A stretch of 36,655 nucleotides of DNA from Deltaproteobacteria bacterium. Its GTDB lineage: Bacteria > Desulfobacterota > Syntrophia > Syntrophales > UBA6807. The position numbers were made by a program, and so were the translations under genes. Positions within the stretch are counted from its first letter, which is position 1. Every line of letters begins with the position of its first letter. Positions 6,734 through 16,137 of the stretch are shown in pieces. The stretch lies in NCBI GenBank assembly GCA_011056835.1, contig DSDU01000169.1, positions 1 through 36,655 of the forward strand, read 5' to 3'. Under the pieces are notes generated by a model, which did no database searches, had not been told where the DNA came from, and was given only the letters and a program-made list of their open reading frames with translations.

Positions 6734-8815
6734 ATGGGAGATGATATTCGATGGATAAAAACCCACTGCGCGCGAATGGACCATGGAGGCTGTGCGCTTC
6801 TTGTCGGCGTCAAAGAGGGGAAAATCGTCAAGATCAAGGGAGATCCCGACGGCTATTTCAGCAAGGGATATATCTGTCCCAAAGGGGTGGTGTCGGCGGA
6901 CCGCCTCACTCACCCCGACCGGCTCAGATACCCCTTGAGGCGAACGGGAAAGCGGGGAGAAGGAAAATGGGAACGCATTTCATGGGAAGAGGCGCTCCAA
7001 TTTACCGCTGATAACCTGAATCGTATTAAAGAAGAGCATGGGGCGAAAAGCGTCGCCTTCGGCGTGGGCATGCCGAAGGGCCTTGAACATTTTGTCCTGA
7101 TTCGTCTGGCAAACATTTTCGGGTCCCCCAATGTCATTGCTTCTCAGGACGTATGTCATGCACCACGGGAAATAACGGGCCTTCACACCTGCGGGTTTTA
7201 TCCCGTGGCAGACTTTCATCATAAAAGCAAGCTGGTCATCCTTTGGGCAAGCAACATTACATCAACCAATGAAGAAGGAGAAATCTGCAGCCTCCTTCTC
7301 GAACAGATCAAGCAGGGCACGGACGTGGTGGTCATAGATCCGCGAAAGATCGATCTGGTCGATAAGTCAAAAAAGTGGCTTCAGATACGACCGGGAACGG
7401 ATCACGCACTGGCGCTCGCTTTTCTCAATGTCATTATCGAAGAATCACTCTATGACAAAGACTTCGTTGAAAGGTGGACTTACGGGTTTGAAGAACTGAA
7501 GGAGCACGTAAAACAATATACCCCCGAAAAGATGTCGGAGGTCACATGGATTCCCGCCGAGCTGATCAGAGAAACGGCCCGTTACTATGCGGCCTCGAAG
7601 CCGGCGGTCATTCAGTGGGGAAATCCCATTGAACATACGAACAACACGTTTGATGCAACGAGGGCATTGATATGTCTCATGGCGATCACAGGAAATCTCG
7701 CTGTTCCCGGAGGCAATGTAGCGGCCTATGATCCTAAAATCATGGGCCTTGGACCCTTTGTCCGCGCCGATCTTATCCCTGATAAACGAAAGGAAATGAT
7801 CAGTGCATATCATCGCGTGATACCGCGACTGATGACGATTGCCCCCTCATACTTCAAGAAGGCTGTCCTTGAAGAGGTCCCCTATCCGATCAAAGGGTTT
7901 TATGCCATGTGTTCCAATGGAATGTTATCCTACGCAGACAGCCGCCAGACCTATGAAGCATTCATGAAACTGGACTTCATCGCGGTGGCCGATCTCTTCA
8001 TGACACCAACGGCGGCCATGGCGGATATCATACTCCCCGTGGCAAGCCAGTTCGAAATGAACGATATCGGACATTACGGTATCGGTCATGGATTTATCCT
8101 GGCTCGTCCAAAAATCGTTGAGCCGCCGCCGGAATGCTGGCCTGATATGAAAATAATGAACGAACTGGGCAAGCGTGTCAGCGATCCCGACCTGTGGCAT
8201 GATGATTATGAACAATTCCTCGAGGATGTGGTAAAACCCGCCGGGCTGACCTACAGTGAATTCGTGGAAAAAGGATATCTGAAGGGGCCGGATCGATTCA
8301 AGCTTTATGAAGAAAAAGGATTCGGGACCCCCACCGGGAAAGTGGAATTGATGCTCAGCACGGCGGAAAAATTTAAATTGAAACCGCTCCCCGATTTTAC
8401 AACACTCCCTGAGGAAAATGACCCGGAATTTCCTTTCGTTTTGACAAGTTCAAAGAGCCGCTATTATCTCCATTCATCGTACCGATGGCTGGAAAAACTT
8501 AGAAAACTAAGGCCCCATCCGAAGGTGGAAATCCATCCGGAAACAGCGGCACGTCATGGAATCACCGACGGTGAAGAGGTCGTCATAGAGACCAAGACCG
8601 GCAAGATTACTCAGGTGGCATATATCACCGACAGTATCGATCCCCGAGTCATCAATGCTTCCCACGGATGGTGGTATCCGGAAGGAAATCCGCAGAACCA
8701 GTATGACTGGGACCGATCAAATCTCAACATGCTCACGTCATCGGTGAAACTCGGAAAAGAATACGGAACCCCCAATCTCAAGGGAATTGCCTGTCGTATA
8801 CTGTCCAGACAGTAG
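6734..8815 (+). CDS. Molybdopterin-dependent (Mo/W-bisPGD) oxidoreductase catalytic subunit
   Basis: The 693-residue protein is a member of the DMSO-reductase superfamily. The molybdopterin domain runs through most of the chain. The dinucleotide-binding C-terminal domain begins near FVLTSSKSRYYLHSS (about 570) and ends near NMLTSSVKLG. The N-terminal Fe-S region is unusual. C12, C20 and C48 (YICPKG) are present, but the expected fourth Cys is absent and the motif reads CARMDHGGC. The putative metal ligand is C141 in SQDVCHAPRE. No twin-arginine signal is visible, so a cytoplasmic location is likely. The ATG follows AGAGGAGG. The substrate is unknown; relatives include thiosulfate/polysulfide reductases and other uncharacterised enzymes. 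The Fe-S protein upstream is the probable partner. Confidence 0.85.
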   Translation: MGDDIRWIKTHCARMDHGGCALLVGVKEGKIVKIKGDPDGYFSKGYICPKGVVSADRLTHPDRLRYPLRRTGKRGEGKWERISWEEALQFTADNLNRIKEEHGAKSVAFGVGMPKGLEHFVLIRLANIFGSPNVIASQDVCHAPREITGLHTCGFYPVADFHHKSKLVILWASNITSTNEEGEICSLLLEQIKQGTDVVVIDPRKIDLVDKSKKWLQIRPGTDHALALAFLNVIIEESLYDKDFVERWTYGFEELKEHVKQYTPEKMSEVTWIPAELIRETARYYAASKPAVIQWGNPIEHTNNTFDATRALICLMAITGNLAVPGGNVAAYDPKIMGLGPFVRADLIPDKRKEMISAYHRVIPRLMTIAPSYFKKAVLEEVPYPIKGFYAMCSNGMLSYADSRQTYEAFMKLDFIAVADLFMTPTAAMADIILPVASQFEMNDIGHYGIGHGFILARPKIVEPPPECWPDMKIMNELGKRVSDPDLWHDDYEQFLEDVVKPAGLTYSEFVEKGYLKGPDRFKLYEEKGFGTPTGKVELMLSTAEKFKLKPLPDFTTLPEENDPEFPFVLTSSKSRYYLHSSYRWLEKLRKLRPHPKVEIHPETAARHGITDGEEVVIETKTGKITQVAYITDSIDPRVINASHGWWYPEGNPQNQYDWDRSNLNMLTSSVKLGKEYGTPNLKGIACRILSRQ

Positions 8816-8839
8816 ACCTCAGGACATGTGGTACTGCTC

Positions 8840-8872
8840 TCGGGGGTAGCGGCAATGAACCGTTACCCCCGA
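8840..8872 (+). terminator. Hairpin terminator after the molybdoenzyme gene
   Basis: TCGGGGGTAGCGG (8840-8852) pairs with CCGTTACCCCCGA (8860-8872) with one G-U pair and a 7-nt loop. It starts 25 bp after the stop. The following ATGATTCTTTA is only weakly T-rich. It probably ends or attenuates the molybdoenzyme transcript. Confidence 0.6.
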
Positions 8873-9031
8873 ATGATTCTTTACGGGCACACAGGGTCAT
8901 GCCCGGCACCAGAGTTACAACGGCGTTCCGATCCCACTTTACTGCCTCCAAGCCACAATGCCTGTTTTTTCTCGACATGTATCCCAAAATAGGATAACTT
9001 TTCACATCAGCAACCAAAAAGGAGCCTCATT

Positions 9032-9391
9032 ATGATTGTTCGTCACTTTCAGGACATTGAAGCGGTTGAACTGATGGACGGTGTGAAAAAGAGGGTCGTT
9101 ATCGGTGAAAATGCAGGTGCGCCGACGTTCATTATGAGAATATTTGATATTGATCCCGGAAAGTCGAGCCCCTATCACGTTCACCCGTGGGAACACGAAG
9201 TCTTTGTCTTACAGGGACGGGCTGTTGTGACCGACGGAGCCGGCGATCAGACAACCATTGCAGAAGGAGATACTATCTATATCCCGCCAGATGAAAAACA
9301 TTGTCTCACAAATGCCGGTGATACGATTTTTCGTTTCATGTGCCTGATTCCGACGGGAGTTGATGAATCGGCGGCACAGAACGTCGTATAA
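9032..9391 (+). CDS. Small single-domain cupin protein
   Basis: The 119-residue protein is one cupin beta-barrel. Motif 1 gives the metal ligands H49, H51 and E56 (GKSSPYHVHPWEHEVFVLQG). Motif 2 gives H90 within GDTIYIPPDEKHCLTN. Such small cupins bind a divalent metal and may act as isomerases, dioxygenase-like enzymes or sensors; the sequence does not decide between these. An AGGAG box precedes the ATG well. It lies between the molybdoenzyme and the stress protein, separated from the former by a terminator hairpin. Confidence 0.8.
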   Translation: MIVRHFQDIEAVELMDGVKKRVVIGENAGAPTFIMRIFDIDPGKSSPYHVHPWEHEVFVLQGRAVVTDGAGDQTTIAEGDTIYIPPDEKHCLTNAGDTIFRFMCLIPTGVDESAAQNVV

Positions 9392-9490
9392 TGCCGCCGC
9401 ATTTCCTGAGCGGTTGTACCGACACCCGATATCTGAATGACTATGCGGCTGCGTGCGGCACTTTGCAAAAATCACTACGGAGGGCCGGCT

Positions 9491-10330
9491 ATGATCGATC
9501 GCATCCTTATTTCCACAGACGGATCCGATTACAGCGCGACAGCTCTTGCCTACGGCATCTATCTGGCAAAGATGCTCAAGGCACATATTATCGGTCTCTA
9601 TGTTGTTGACATCAAAATCATCCGGGGGCCACTCTTTCACACCATGCCGGGGCTGTTCGACCTGTCACCGTATCAGGAATTTACGCCCCTCATCGAATCG
9701 GGACTGGAGCAGCGGGGAAACTCCATACTCGAAGAATTCCGGAAACAGTGCGAGAAGGAGGGTATCCGGCCTGATCTGAGAAAAGTAACGGGTCTCATCG
9801 ATGAAACAATTATCGAGATCGGGAAAGAGGTCGACTGGATTATTATCGCTCAACGGGGCGAGCACTTTCCCCTGACAAGGGGCGGGCTTCTCGGTTCAAC
9901 ATCGGAAGCGGTCGTTCGCAAGTCAGGCAAACCCGTCCTGATCACGCCTCTCCGATTTCGCGAGATAACCCGCCTTGGACTGGCCTACGACGGCAGCCCT
10001 GTATCGGACAATGCTCTTCATTATGCGATCATGCTTTCCCGTACAACGAACCTGCCCCTTTCAATCGTGTCCGTCGTCAAAGACGATAATCATGCCATTG
10101 AGATACAAACACGAATCGATGCGCTTCTTTCATCACATAAGCCGGGCGCTGTCACAACGATCAGGAAGGGAAAGGATGAAGAAGAAATATTGAAACATAC
10201 CACCGAAGCTCCCGTCGACCTCCTTGTCATGGGTGCGTACGGACGAAGCAGACTCAGGGAATTGATTCTTGGAAGCACAACGTCATACGTGATCCGGAAT
10301 ACAACAATACCTGTTCTTATGATCCGCTGA
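9491..10330 (+). CDS. Tandem-domain universal stress protein (UspA family)
   Basis: The 279-residue protein contains two Usp domains. The first begins at MIDRILISTDGSDYSATAL. The second begins near ITRLGLAYDGSPVSDNAL (about 155). The second domain keeps the ATP-binding pattern G-x2-G-x9-G-S-T in GAYGRSRLRELILGST. The first has a diverged version (QRGEHFPLTRGGLLGST). The start at 9491 is preferred over 9437 because GGAGGG sits 6 bp upstream. Its 3' end overlaps the convergent surE gene by 14 bp. Its role is probably stress or energy-state sensing. Confidence 0.85.
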   Translation: MIDRILISTDGSDYSATALAYGIYLAKMLKAHIIGLYVVDIKIIRGPLFHTMPGLFDLSPYQEFTPLIESGLEQRGNSILEEFRKQCEKEGIRPDLRKVTGLIDETIIEIGKEVDWIIIAQRGEHFPLTRGGLLGSTSEAVVRKSGKPVLITPLRFREITRLGLAYDGSPVSDNALHYAIMLSRTTNLPLSIVSVVKDDNHAIEIQTRIDALLSSHKPGAVTTIRKGKDEEEILKHTTEAPVDLLVMGAYGRSRLRELILGSTTSYVIRNTTIPVLMIR

Positions 10331-11099
10331 ACAGCTCCTGAACCGATACTCTTAACGCGGGCAAAACATCGTACCGGGTCAAATCGTAGTGAATGGGCGT
10401 AATTGTTACCATACCGTTTTTAAGGGCATGAGTGTCGGAATCCATGGTCTCGCTTCTGTCCGGGATAAACGTCTCACCAGCCAGCCAGTAATAGGTATTT
10501 CGTCTCGGATCCTCTCGCTTTTCGAAAATTTCAACCAACTGCGCCCGACCCTGTTTTGTTACGGCAACGCCGTTGATTTCGGCCTCGGGCAATGCCGGGA
10601 CATTAATATTCAATGGGATACCTGCAAGCATCCCTCTGTTATTAATAACAAATTCTGCAATTTTCCCGGCAAACCGGGCAGCAAATGAAAAATCAGCATC
10701 GTGTTTTCGTGTGTCCAGCGATACGGCCATTGATGGGACCCCAAGGATAGCCGCTTCCGTCGCCGCCGAAACCGTTCCCGAATAAATCACGTCGATTCCC
10801 ACGTTCGGACCGAGATTGATACCGGAGACGACGAGGTCGACCGGAACGGCGGAAAGTTCCTTGATGCCGATTTTCACACAGTCCGCCGGTGTGCCGGTAA
10901 CGGCAAATCCGGAAAAAGTATCATTCTCCCGCACCTGTCGTACCATCAACGGACGGGTAAGCGTGATTGCATGACCAACGGCACTCTGTTCTCTCTCAGG
11001 CGCCACAACAAGGCAGTCGGCAATGTCCGACAGGGTCGCGTGCAATGCACGCAATCCCCGTGCATGGATACCGTCGTCATTTGTAAGAAGAAAATTCAT
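10317..11099 (-). CDS. surE: 5'/3'-nucleotidase SurE
   Basis: The 260-residue enzyme dephosphorylates nucleoside monophosphates. Family metal and active-site residues are visible: D8 and D9 in TNDDGIHARGL, S39 in APEREQSAVGHA, and N95 in SGINLGPNVG. The length is typical. A GTG at 11135 is in frame, but ATG 11099 gives the family-standard N-terminus. The ribosome binding site is weak (GAGAG). The gene overlaps the convergent universal-stress gene by 14 bp at the 3' ends. Confidence 0.92.
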   Translation of the reverse strand: MNFLLTNDDGIHARGLRALHATLSDIADCLVVAPEREQSAVGHAITLTRPLMVRQVRENDTFSGFAVTGTPADCVKIGIKELSAVPVDLVVSGINLGPNVGIDVIYSGTVSAATEAAILGVPSMAVSLDTRKHDADFSFAARFAGKIAEFVINNRGMLAGIPLNINVPALPEAEINGVAVTKQGRAQLVEIFEKREDPRRNTYYWLAGETFIPDRSETMDSDTHALKNGMVTITPIHYDLTRYDVLPALRVSVQELFSGS

Positions 11100-11118
11100 A
11101 AGGCAGTCTCTCAGTTCA

Positions 11119-11271
11119 TCATAACAAACCGTCACACGTCGTCATCGTTATGAATTCATATGGTCTTACTGCTACGGAACCTGATGAAGCCATAAACGTT
11201 GATCTCAGCACCGGCCAGGCACCCTGTAAGCGGCACTTTGATCGTGAAACAGACAATTCGGACGTATCCAT
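11119..11271 (-). CDS. Candidate 50-residue small ORF upstream of surE
   Basis: A 50-codon frame begins with MDTSELSVSRSKCRLQGAWP and ends 19 bp before the surE ATG. A GAGG lies very close to its ATG. It would fill the 190-bp gap between the lipoprotein gene and surE, in the same direction. I recognise no family and there is no strong start signal, so it may be chance. Confidence 0.25.
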   Translation of the reverse strand: MDTSELSVSRSKCRLQGAWPVLRSTFMASSGSVAVRPYEFITMTTCDGLL

Positions 11272-11290
11272 AGCCTCATCTGACCGATCC

Positions 11291-13201
11291 CTATTTGACC
11301 TGGATGATATCGTTATTCCGTATCATGAGAACGGAAAGCGATTTTTCCGCATCTCCATCAGTAAATGATGTCATCCCCGTTACTCCCGGATAATTCCTCA
11401 ACTGCTCGAGTGCCTCTTTCAGATCGTTTCGGACCTCAATGCGGGAATCCGTCATGCAGGTTACCATTACACGGGCGGCATCATAGACCAAGGCATCCAC
11501 ATCCGTCGGCTCTCTGCCGTATGCAACATAAAATCGATCGACAAAATTCCTCACGGCGGGATAATAACTATTCAGGAAAAAACCGTCGACAAAAATAGTC
11601 CCGTAAAGATACTCATTCTCTCCCTTCATCAGATCGGGAGAATTCAACGCATTTGTTCCGAGCAGTTGAATGCCCGTGACATCATAAAATGCCAGTTGAG
11701 GGGCTATCATCGACACCCGGGCATATGAATCGGGAATAAACAGGGCATCAAAATCAATAACGGGCTGCGGCACTTCCTTTCGATCGCCATCATCATTGAA
11801 GGCTGAACCTGTTAATAATTTGATTTCATCGCTGAAGTCTGTTTTTTTCTTATCGTATCCCTCTGCACCCCGTATCTCTCCCCCCGCAGCGATTACCTCG
11901 TCCCAAAAGAGATTCATCATTCTTACACCGTAACTATCTTCCGGATAGAGGATGGCAAAGCTTTTCATGCCGAGATTCTCGACGGCATATCGAACCAGCG
12001 TTTTAATCTGCATTTTAGCTGTCAGAAAATTGCGGAAAACATAGTCGCCGATTGTGGTGATCTCATCCAGTTGCGTCATCGTCATAATGGGAACCCCTAA
12101 TTTCTGGGCTTCCCGGGCGGCTTCCGTAGCTACCATGCTTCCCATTGGTCCGATGATTCCAATGACCTTATGTTCTGAAAATAATGTGACAACCCTTTCA
12201 CGTGCCGTCTCGGGATCACTTCTTGAGTCTTCCACGATGATCCTGAGAGGACCGGGCAAAGGATCAAACACGCCGGCGGCAAGGGCAACCGAATCAAGTG
12301 CCATGCTTCCAAAATGGGCAAATTGTCCGCTCAGGGGCAGGATACAGCCGAGAGCATAACGGTCGACTACTTCCATTGCCGAAAACCGATCCTGCAGCGC
12401 ACGGGCATCATCATAATTCGGGTGGTCTTTGAACCGTGTCATGTACTCTTTGAGATATTTTTTTGTGTTCACCACGTCTCCCGTCGCGTAATACGATTGC
12501 ATCAGTGCGTAAAGAATGTAACCCACGGGATAGCCGCTTCCATATGAATCCCATGCGGCGGTCTGCTCCTCAAGAGATAAACGACGTGAAACAATATCTT
12601 CAACGCTGGACTTGATCTGCTCAGCCATTGCCTTGTCGGGCTTTTCTTTCAGCGCTTCCATGTATCTGAGAAATGCATCGTACGGCCTGTTTTCCGTGAG
12701 AAGGATATCACCCAGAAGCGTCAGAAGGCCGATACGACGATTTGACGAGAGTTTCTGATGTAAAAGGACTTCGGCAATTTTCTTTGACTGGGAATACTGA
12801 CCGAGGGCCGAATACGAACGGGCAAGATGATACTGGGCTTCCGCATAGAAGGGATCATCATCAAAACGCTGTTTCACCATGCGTAATTCCCTGACGGAAC
12901 CTTCATAATCACCTTTCAATGCAAGAATTTCTCCCCTTCGAGTATGCGACCAGAGCACCACGGGACCCTGAGAGATGTAATCAATAATCTGTCCATACTG
13001 TGCAAAAGCTTTTTCAAGCTCACGATTTTCGAATGATTTTTCAGCGTTTGAATAGATATCCCGAACCTCCCGGGGGACCTCATCAAGTCGGAGATGAGGC
13101 TCTCCCGTAATCAAGGTCCTGATCCCGGCGCAGTTCACCGTTACGAAGACCAGCGCCGCGGCAAACAATAAAAGTCTTGTACCTCGTATCATCTTACTCA
13201 T
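11291..13201 (-). CDS. LpoA-like lipoprotein: TPR region plus periplasmic-binding domain
   Basis: The 636-residue exported protein begins with a lipoprotein-type signal: basic MSKMIRGTR, hydrophobic LLLFAAALVFVTV, then a Cys in VTVNCAG. Residues of about 40-280 read as tetratricopeptide-like helices, such as AEKSFENRELEKAFAQYGQI and YHLARSYSALGQYSQSKKIAE. From about 290 to the end there is a type-I periplasmic-binding fold (LGCILPLSGQFAHFG and GIIGPMGSMVATEAAR). This architecture matches penicillin-binding-protein activator LpoA and related YraM proteins. ATG 13201 is chosen because it follows GGGAGAGG and exposes the signal directly. An in-frame GTG (13243) and ATG (13240) are alternatives. 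It is downstream of, and nearly touching, the phospholipase-like gene. Confidence 0.7.
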   Translation of the reverse strand: MSKMIRGTRLLLFAAALVFVTVNCAGIRTLITGEPHLRLDEVPREVRDIYSNAEKSFENRELEKAFAQYGQIIDYISQGPVVLWSHTRRGEILALKGDYEGSVRELRMVKQRFDDDPFYAEAQYHLARSYSALGQYSQSKKIAEVLLHQKLSSNRRIGLLTLLGDILLTENRPYDAFLRYMEALKEKPDKAMAEQIKSSVEDIVSRRLSLEEQTAAWDSYGSGYPVGYILYALMQSYYATGDVVNTKKYLKEYMTRFKDHPNYDDARALQDRFSAMEVVDRYALGCILPLSGQFAHFGSMALDSVALAAGVFDPLPGPLRIIVEDSRSDPETARERVVTLFSEHKVIGIIGPMGSMVATEAAREAQKLGVPIMTMTQLDEITTIGDYVFRNFLTAKMQIKTLVRYAVENLGMKSFAILYPEDSYGVRMMNLFWDEVIAAGGEIRGAEGYDKKKTDFSDEIKLLTGSAFNDDGDRKEVPQPVIDFDALFIPDSYARVSMIAPQLAFYDVTGIQLLGTNALNSPDLMKGENEYLYGTIFVDGFFLNSYYPAVRNFVDRFYVAYGREPTDVDALVYDAARVMVTCMTDSRIEVRNDLKEALEQLRNYPGVTGMTSFTDGDAEKSLSVLMIRNNDIIQVK

Positions 13202-13244
13202 GCCTCTCCCGATTTTCCCCGTCTCATCATTCGCATCCATCACA

Positions 13245-13856
13245 TCAGGGGAATAATGAATCTATATAACGTATAATCTCCCGCGCCACCACCGGTGACT
13301 CGATTAAAACTGAAAGTTCGTTATTATACTTCAAGGCGGAGGCTGTGAGATTGTGACTCCCCAGCAGAACAGAGCGGCCGTCGATCACGATCACCTTCGT
13401 GTGATTGGTGATACGGGGGGAATCGAAGGCAACAATTATCCCGGCTCCTCTCAATCGAGCGGCAGTTTCCCTGTTATGCCTGTCGACCTTCGAGGAAGCA
13501 TCCTTTCCTCTTTCCAAAAGAATGCGCACCGACACGCCCCGCTTTGATGCCCGTATGAGATGATCAAGCACTATGTCAGGGTAGTTGTCTTTGTATCCAT
13601 TTGTTTTAAAGTAGAAAAAAGACATGACGATCTCCCGCTGAGCGCCGTCGAGGGCACGGATCAATGAAGAAAAATAGTCCCGGTCATGCAACATCATCAC
13701 GGAACAGGCATCCCGTGAATGGTCTTTCCCGGTTTCAAGAGGCTGTGACTGCACCCGCTGAAACGAGAGACACTGATCCGGGTAAAATCCCATGAACATA
13801 ATTATCAGTATGAAAATCCAGACATCGTTGTTTCTTCGATTGACCATGGCTATCAT
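13245..13856 (-). CDS. Exported single-HKD phospholipase D-like/Nuc family protein
   Basis: The 203-residue protein has one HKD motif, H152-x-K154-x4-D159 (NHTKVIVIDG), followed by GSHNLTASALKYNNE. This is typical of Nuc-type endonucleases that act as dimers. An N-terminal hydrophobic segment (WIFILIIMFMGF, about residues 13-24) predicts export or a membrane anchor. A second in-frame ATG lies 9 bp downstream, so the start is uncertain by three residues. The lipoprotein gene follows directly. The substrate could be DNA, RNA or phospholipid. Confidence 0.8.
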   Translation of the reverse strand: MIAMVNRRNNDVWIFILIIMFMGFYPDQCLSFQRVQSQPLETGKDHSRDACSVMMLHDRDYFSSLIRALDGAQREIVMSFFYFKTNGYKDNYPDIVLDHLIRASKRGVSVRILLERGKDASSKVDRHNRETAARLRGAGIIVAFDSPRITNHTKVIVIDGRSVLLGSHNLTASALKYNNELSVLIESPVVAREIIRYIDSLFP

Positions 13857-13905
13857 TACATTTCCCCCGTGGAAATTCAGTTGTCATCGGGTTGTTGTTC
13901 AAATG

Positions 13906-14013
13906 CATTTTCACCGGGTCCATTCCACTCTTTGATGAATCTACAGCTTGCTTCACGCAATTCCACAACTCACCCTTCAGGCTCAGCCCGTCGGAATTGC
14001 CGATCTTTCGCTT
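13906..14013 (+). repeat. Dispersed structured intergenic repeat, copy B
   Basis: This is the counterpart of 1951-2056. Here GCAATTCC (13957-13964) and GGAATTGC (13993-14000) form a perfect 8-bp stem. It lies between the 3' end of dnaK and the start of the phospholipase-like gene. Read on the minus strand, one frame of each copy gives a similar peptide, LDCLKQTMNLSKNG in copy A and WNCVKQAVDSSKSG in copy B. The element may therefore be a relic of a coding sequence rather than purely structural. Confidence 0.5.
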
Positions 14014-14098
14014 CGCTGAGATTTATTCCCCCAAAGCTCCATGTTGACCCGCTCAAATGAATTATCGTTTGGGAAACAGCCCGTCATAAGCTGACATA

Positions 14099-14139
14099 AA
14101 AATGCCCGGAAATCAACGAGTATAATCCCCAGGCATTTT
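14099..14139 (-). terminator. Rho-independent terminator of dnaK
   Basis: In the dnaK direction, AAAATGCCTGG pairs with CCGGGCATTTT (plus-strand arms 14129-14139 and 14099-14109), with one G-U pair, and a run of Ts follows. It lies about 55 bp after the dnaK stop and ends the gmhA-grpE-dnaK unit. Confidence 0.75.
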
Positions 14140-14192
14140 ACTTTATCAGTCAGCGGTTCCGTCCCGCATGTTTATGTGATTCAGATTCCCTC

Positions 14193-16109
14193 CTATTTCA
14201 CCTCTTCGAAATCAGCATCAACAACGTCGTCGTCTGATGCCGTTCCTCCCGCCTGAGATTGCGCGCCCGCAGAGGCACCTGCACCCGTCGCCTCCTGCTG
14301 TGATGCAGCTTTGGCATACATGGCTTCAGCCAGCTTATGGGATGCCTGGGTTAATTCTTCCTGTGCAGCCTGTATAGTGCTCAGATCATCTCCCTCCATC
14401 GCCTTTTTCAGCTTCTGAATGGCGTCTTCTATTCGTGACTTGTCGCCGGCATCGATCTTGTCCGCCATTTCCTTCATATTTTTCTCAACACTGTAAATAA
14501 GAGAATCCGCCTGATTGCGGGCCTCGATCAGGTCCCGCTTCTTTCTGTCTTCGTCGGCGTGGGATTCCGCCTCTTTGACCAGTCGGTTTATTTCTTCGTC
14601 CGACAGTCCGCTCGAGGACGTAATCTTGATACTCTGTTCCTTACCAGTTCCCAGATCCTTGGCGGACACATGAACAATACCGTTGGCGTCAATATCAAAC
14701 GCAACTTCGATCTGGGGCAATCCTCTCGGTGCCGGTGGAATGCCCACCAGTTCGAAGCGACCCAGCGTCCTGTTATCCTGTGCCATGGGGCGTTCTCCCT
14801 GAAGCACATGGATGCTCACAGCGGGCTGGTTGTCCGCCGCCGTCGAAAAAATCTGACTTTTCTTTGTCGGGATGGTTGTGTTCTTTTCAATCAGCTTGGT
14901 CATGACGCCGCCCAACGTTTCGATCCCCAGTGACAGAGGAGTTACGTCAAGAAGGAGAACATCTTTGACGTCACCGGCCAATACTCCGGCCTGGATGGCC
15001 GCTCCCACAGCAACCACTTCATCGGGATTAACCCCCCGATGGGGTTCCTTTCCAAAAATTTCCTTCACCTTCTGCTGTACGCGAGGCATTCGGGTCATTC
15101 CACCAACCAGGATCACCTCATCGATATTGTTGGCAGCGATTCCCGCGTCTTTCATGGCGGTTTTGCAGGGTTGCACCAGCCTGTCGATGAGTGGCTCCAC
15201 GAGCATTTCAAGTTTCGCCCGGGTCAGCTTCATGTTTAAATGTTTCGGTCCGGATGCGTCGGCTGTTATGAAGGGAAGGTTGATATCAGTCTCCATTGAC
15301 GTAGAAAGTTCCATCTTTGCCTTTTCCGCCGCTTCCTTTATCCGCTGGAGAGCCATTTTGTCATTCCGTAAATCAATCCCCTGATCTTTTTTAAATTCAT
15401 CGGCAATATAGTCAATCAGCTTCTGATCGAAATCCTCTCCCCCCAAGTGAGTGTCGCCATTGGTCGATTTGACCTCAAAAACGCCGTCTCCCAGCTCGAG
15501 GATCGATATGTCAAAGGTCCCCCCACCCAGATCGAAGACGGCTATTTTTTCGTCTTTCTTTTTATCGAGACCATAGGCAAGCGACGCCGCCGTCGGCTCG
15601 TTGATAATTCTCAGAACATTCAGCCCTGCAATTTTTCCGGCATCTTTGGTTGCCTGTCGCTGTGAATCGTTAAAATAAGCGGGGACTGTAATAACGGCAT
15701 CGGTCACTTTTTCTCCGAGATAATCCTCCGCCGTCTGCTTCATCTTTACCAGAACCATGGAAGATATTTCGGGAGCGCTGTAATTCTTCCCCCGAACGGT
15801 TACCTGGGCATCGCCGTTTGATGCTTCAGTTATCTTAAAAGGACTGATGGTAGTGTCATATTGGACTTCTTTTGAGGAAAATTTCCTTCCGATCAGTCGC
15901 TTTATGGCATAAACGGTATTTTCGGAATTCGTCACAGCCTGCCGCTTAGCCGCCTGCCCCACAATCCGTTCTCCGCTCTCCGTAAAAGCAACGACCGATG
16001 GTGTCGTTCGGCTTCCCTCCTGATTCGTTATAACAACCGGGTCACCTCCTTCCATGACGGCAACGCAGGAATTTGTCGTTCCCAAGTCAATCCCTATGAT
16101 TTTTCCCAT
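14193..16109 (-). CDS. dnaK: Molecular chaperone DnaK (Hsp70)
   Basis: The 638-residue protein is full-length. The N-terminal ATPase domain shows [37 protein letters not shown] and [12 protein letters not shown]. The linker [18 protein letters not shown] follows, then the substrate-binding domain. The C-terminus ends in the conserved DADFEEVK. The ATG follows AGGAGG at 16121-16126. It is 28 bp downstream of grpE and ends in a strong terminator. No dnaJ follows it. Confidence 0.98.
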   Translation of the reverse strand: MGKIIGIDLGTTNSCVAVMEGGDPVVITNQEGSRTTPSVVAFTESGERIVGQAAKRQAVTNSENTVYAIKRLIGRKFSSKEVQYDTTISPFKITEASNGDAQVTVRGKNYSAPEISSMVLVKMKQTAEDYLGEKVTDAVITVPAYFNDSQRQATKDAGKIAGLNVLRIINEPTAASLAYGLDKKKDEKIAVFDLGGGTFDISILELGDGVFEVKSTNGDTHLGGEDFDQKLIDYIADEFKKDQGIDLRNDKMALQRIKEAAEKAKMELSTSMETDINLPFITADASGPKHLNMKLTRAKLEMLVEPLIDRLVQPCKTAMKDAGIAANNIDEVILVGGMTRMPRVQQKVKEIFGKEPHRGVNPDEVVAVGAAIQAGVLAGDVKDVLLLDVTPLSLGIETLGGVMTKLIEKNTTIPTKKSQIFSTAADNQPAVSIHVLQGERPMAQDNRTLGRFELVGIPPAPRGLPQIEVAFDIDANGIVHVSAKDLGTGKEQSIKITSSSGLSDEEINRLVKEAESHADEDRKKRDLIEARNQADSLIYSVEKNMKEMADKIDAGDKSRIEDAIQKLKKAMEGDDLSTIQAAQEELTQASHKLAEAMYAKAASQQEATGAGASAGAQSQAGGTASDDDVVDADFEEVK

Positions 16110-16137
16110 GATGTATTAAACCTCCTTGCAATCTATA

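Noticed and set aside
11100-11290. A tRNA-like or other RNA gene upstream of surE
   Set aside because: No cloverleaf or conserved TTC loop could be drawn. Only a weak small ORF remains.
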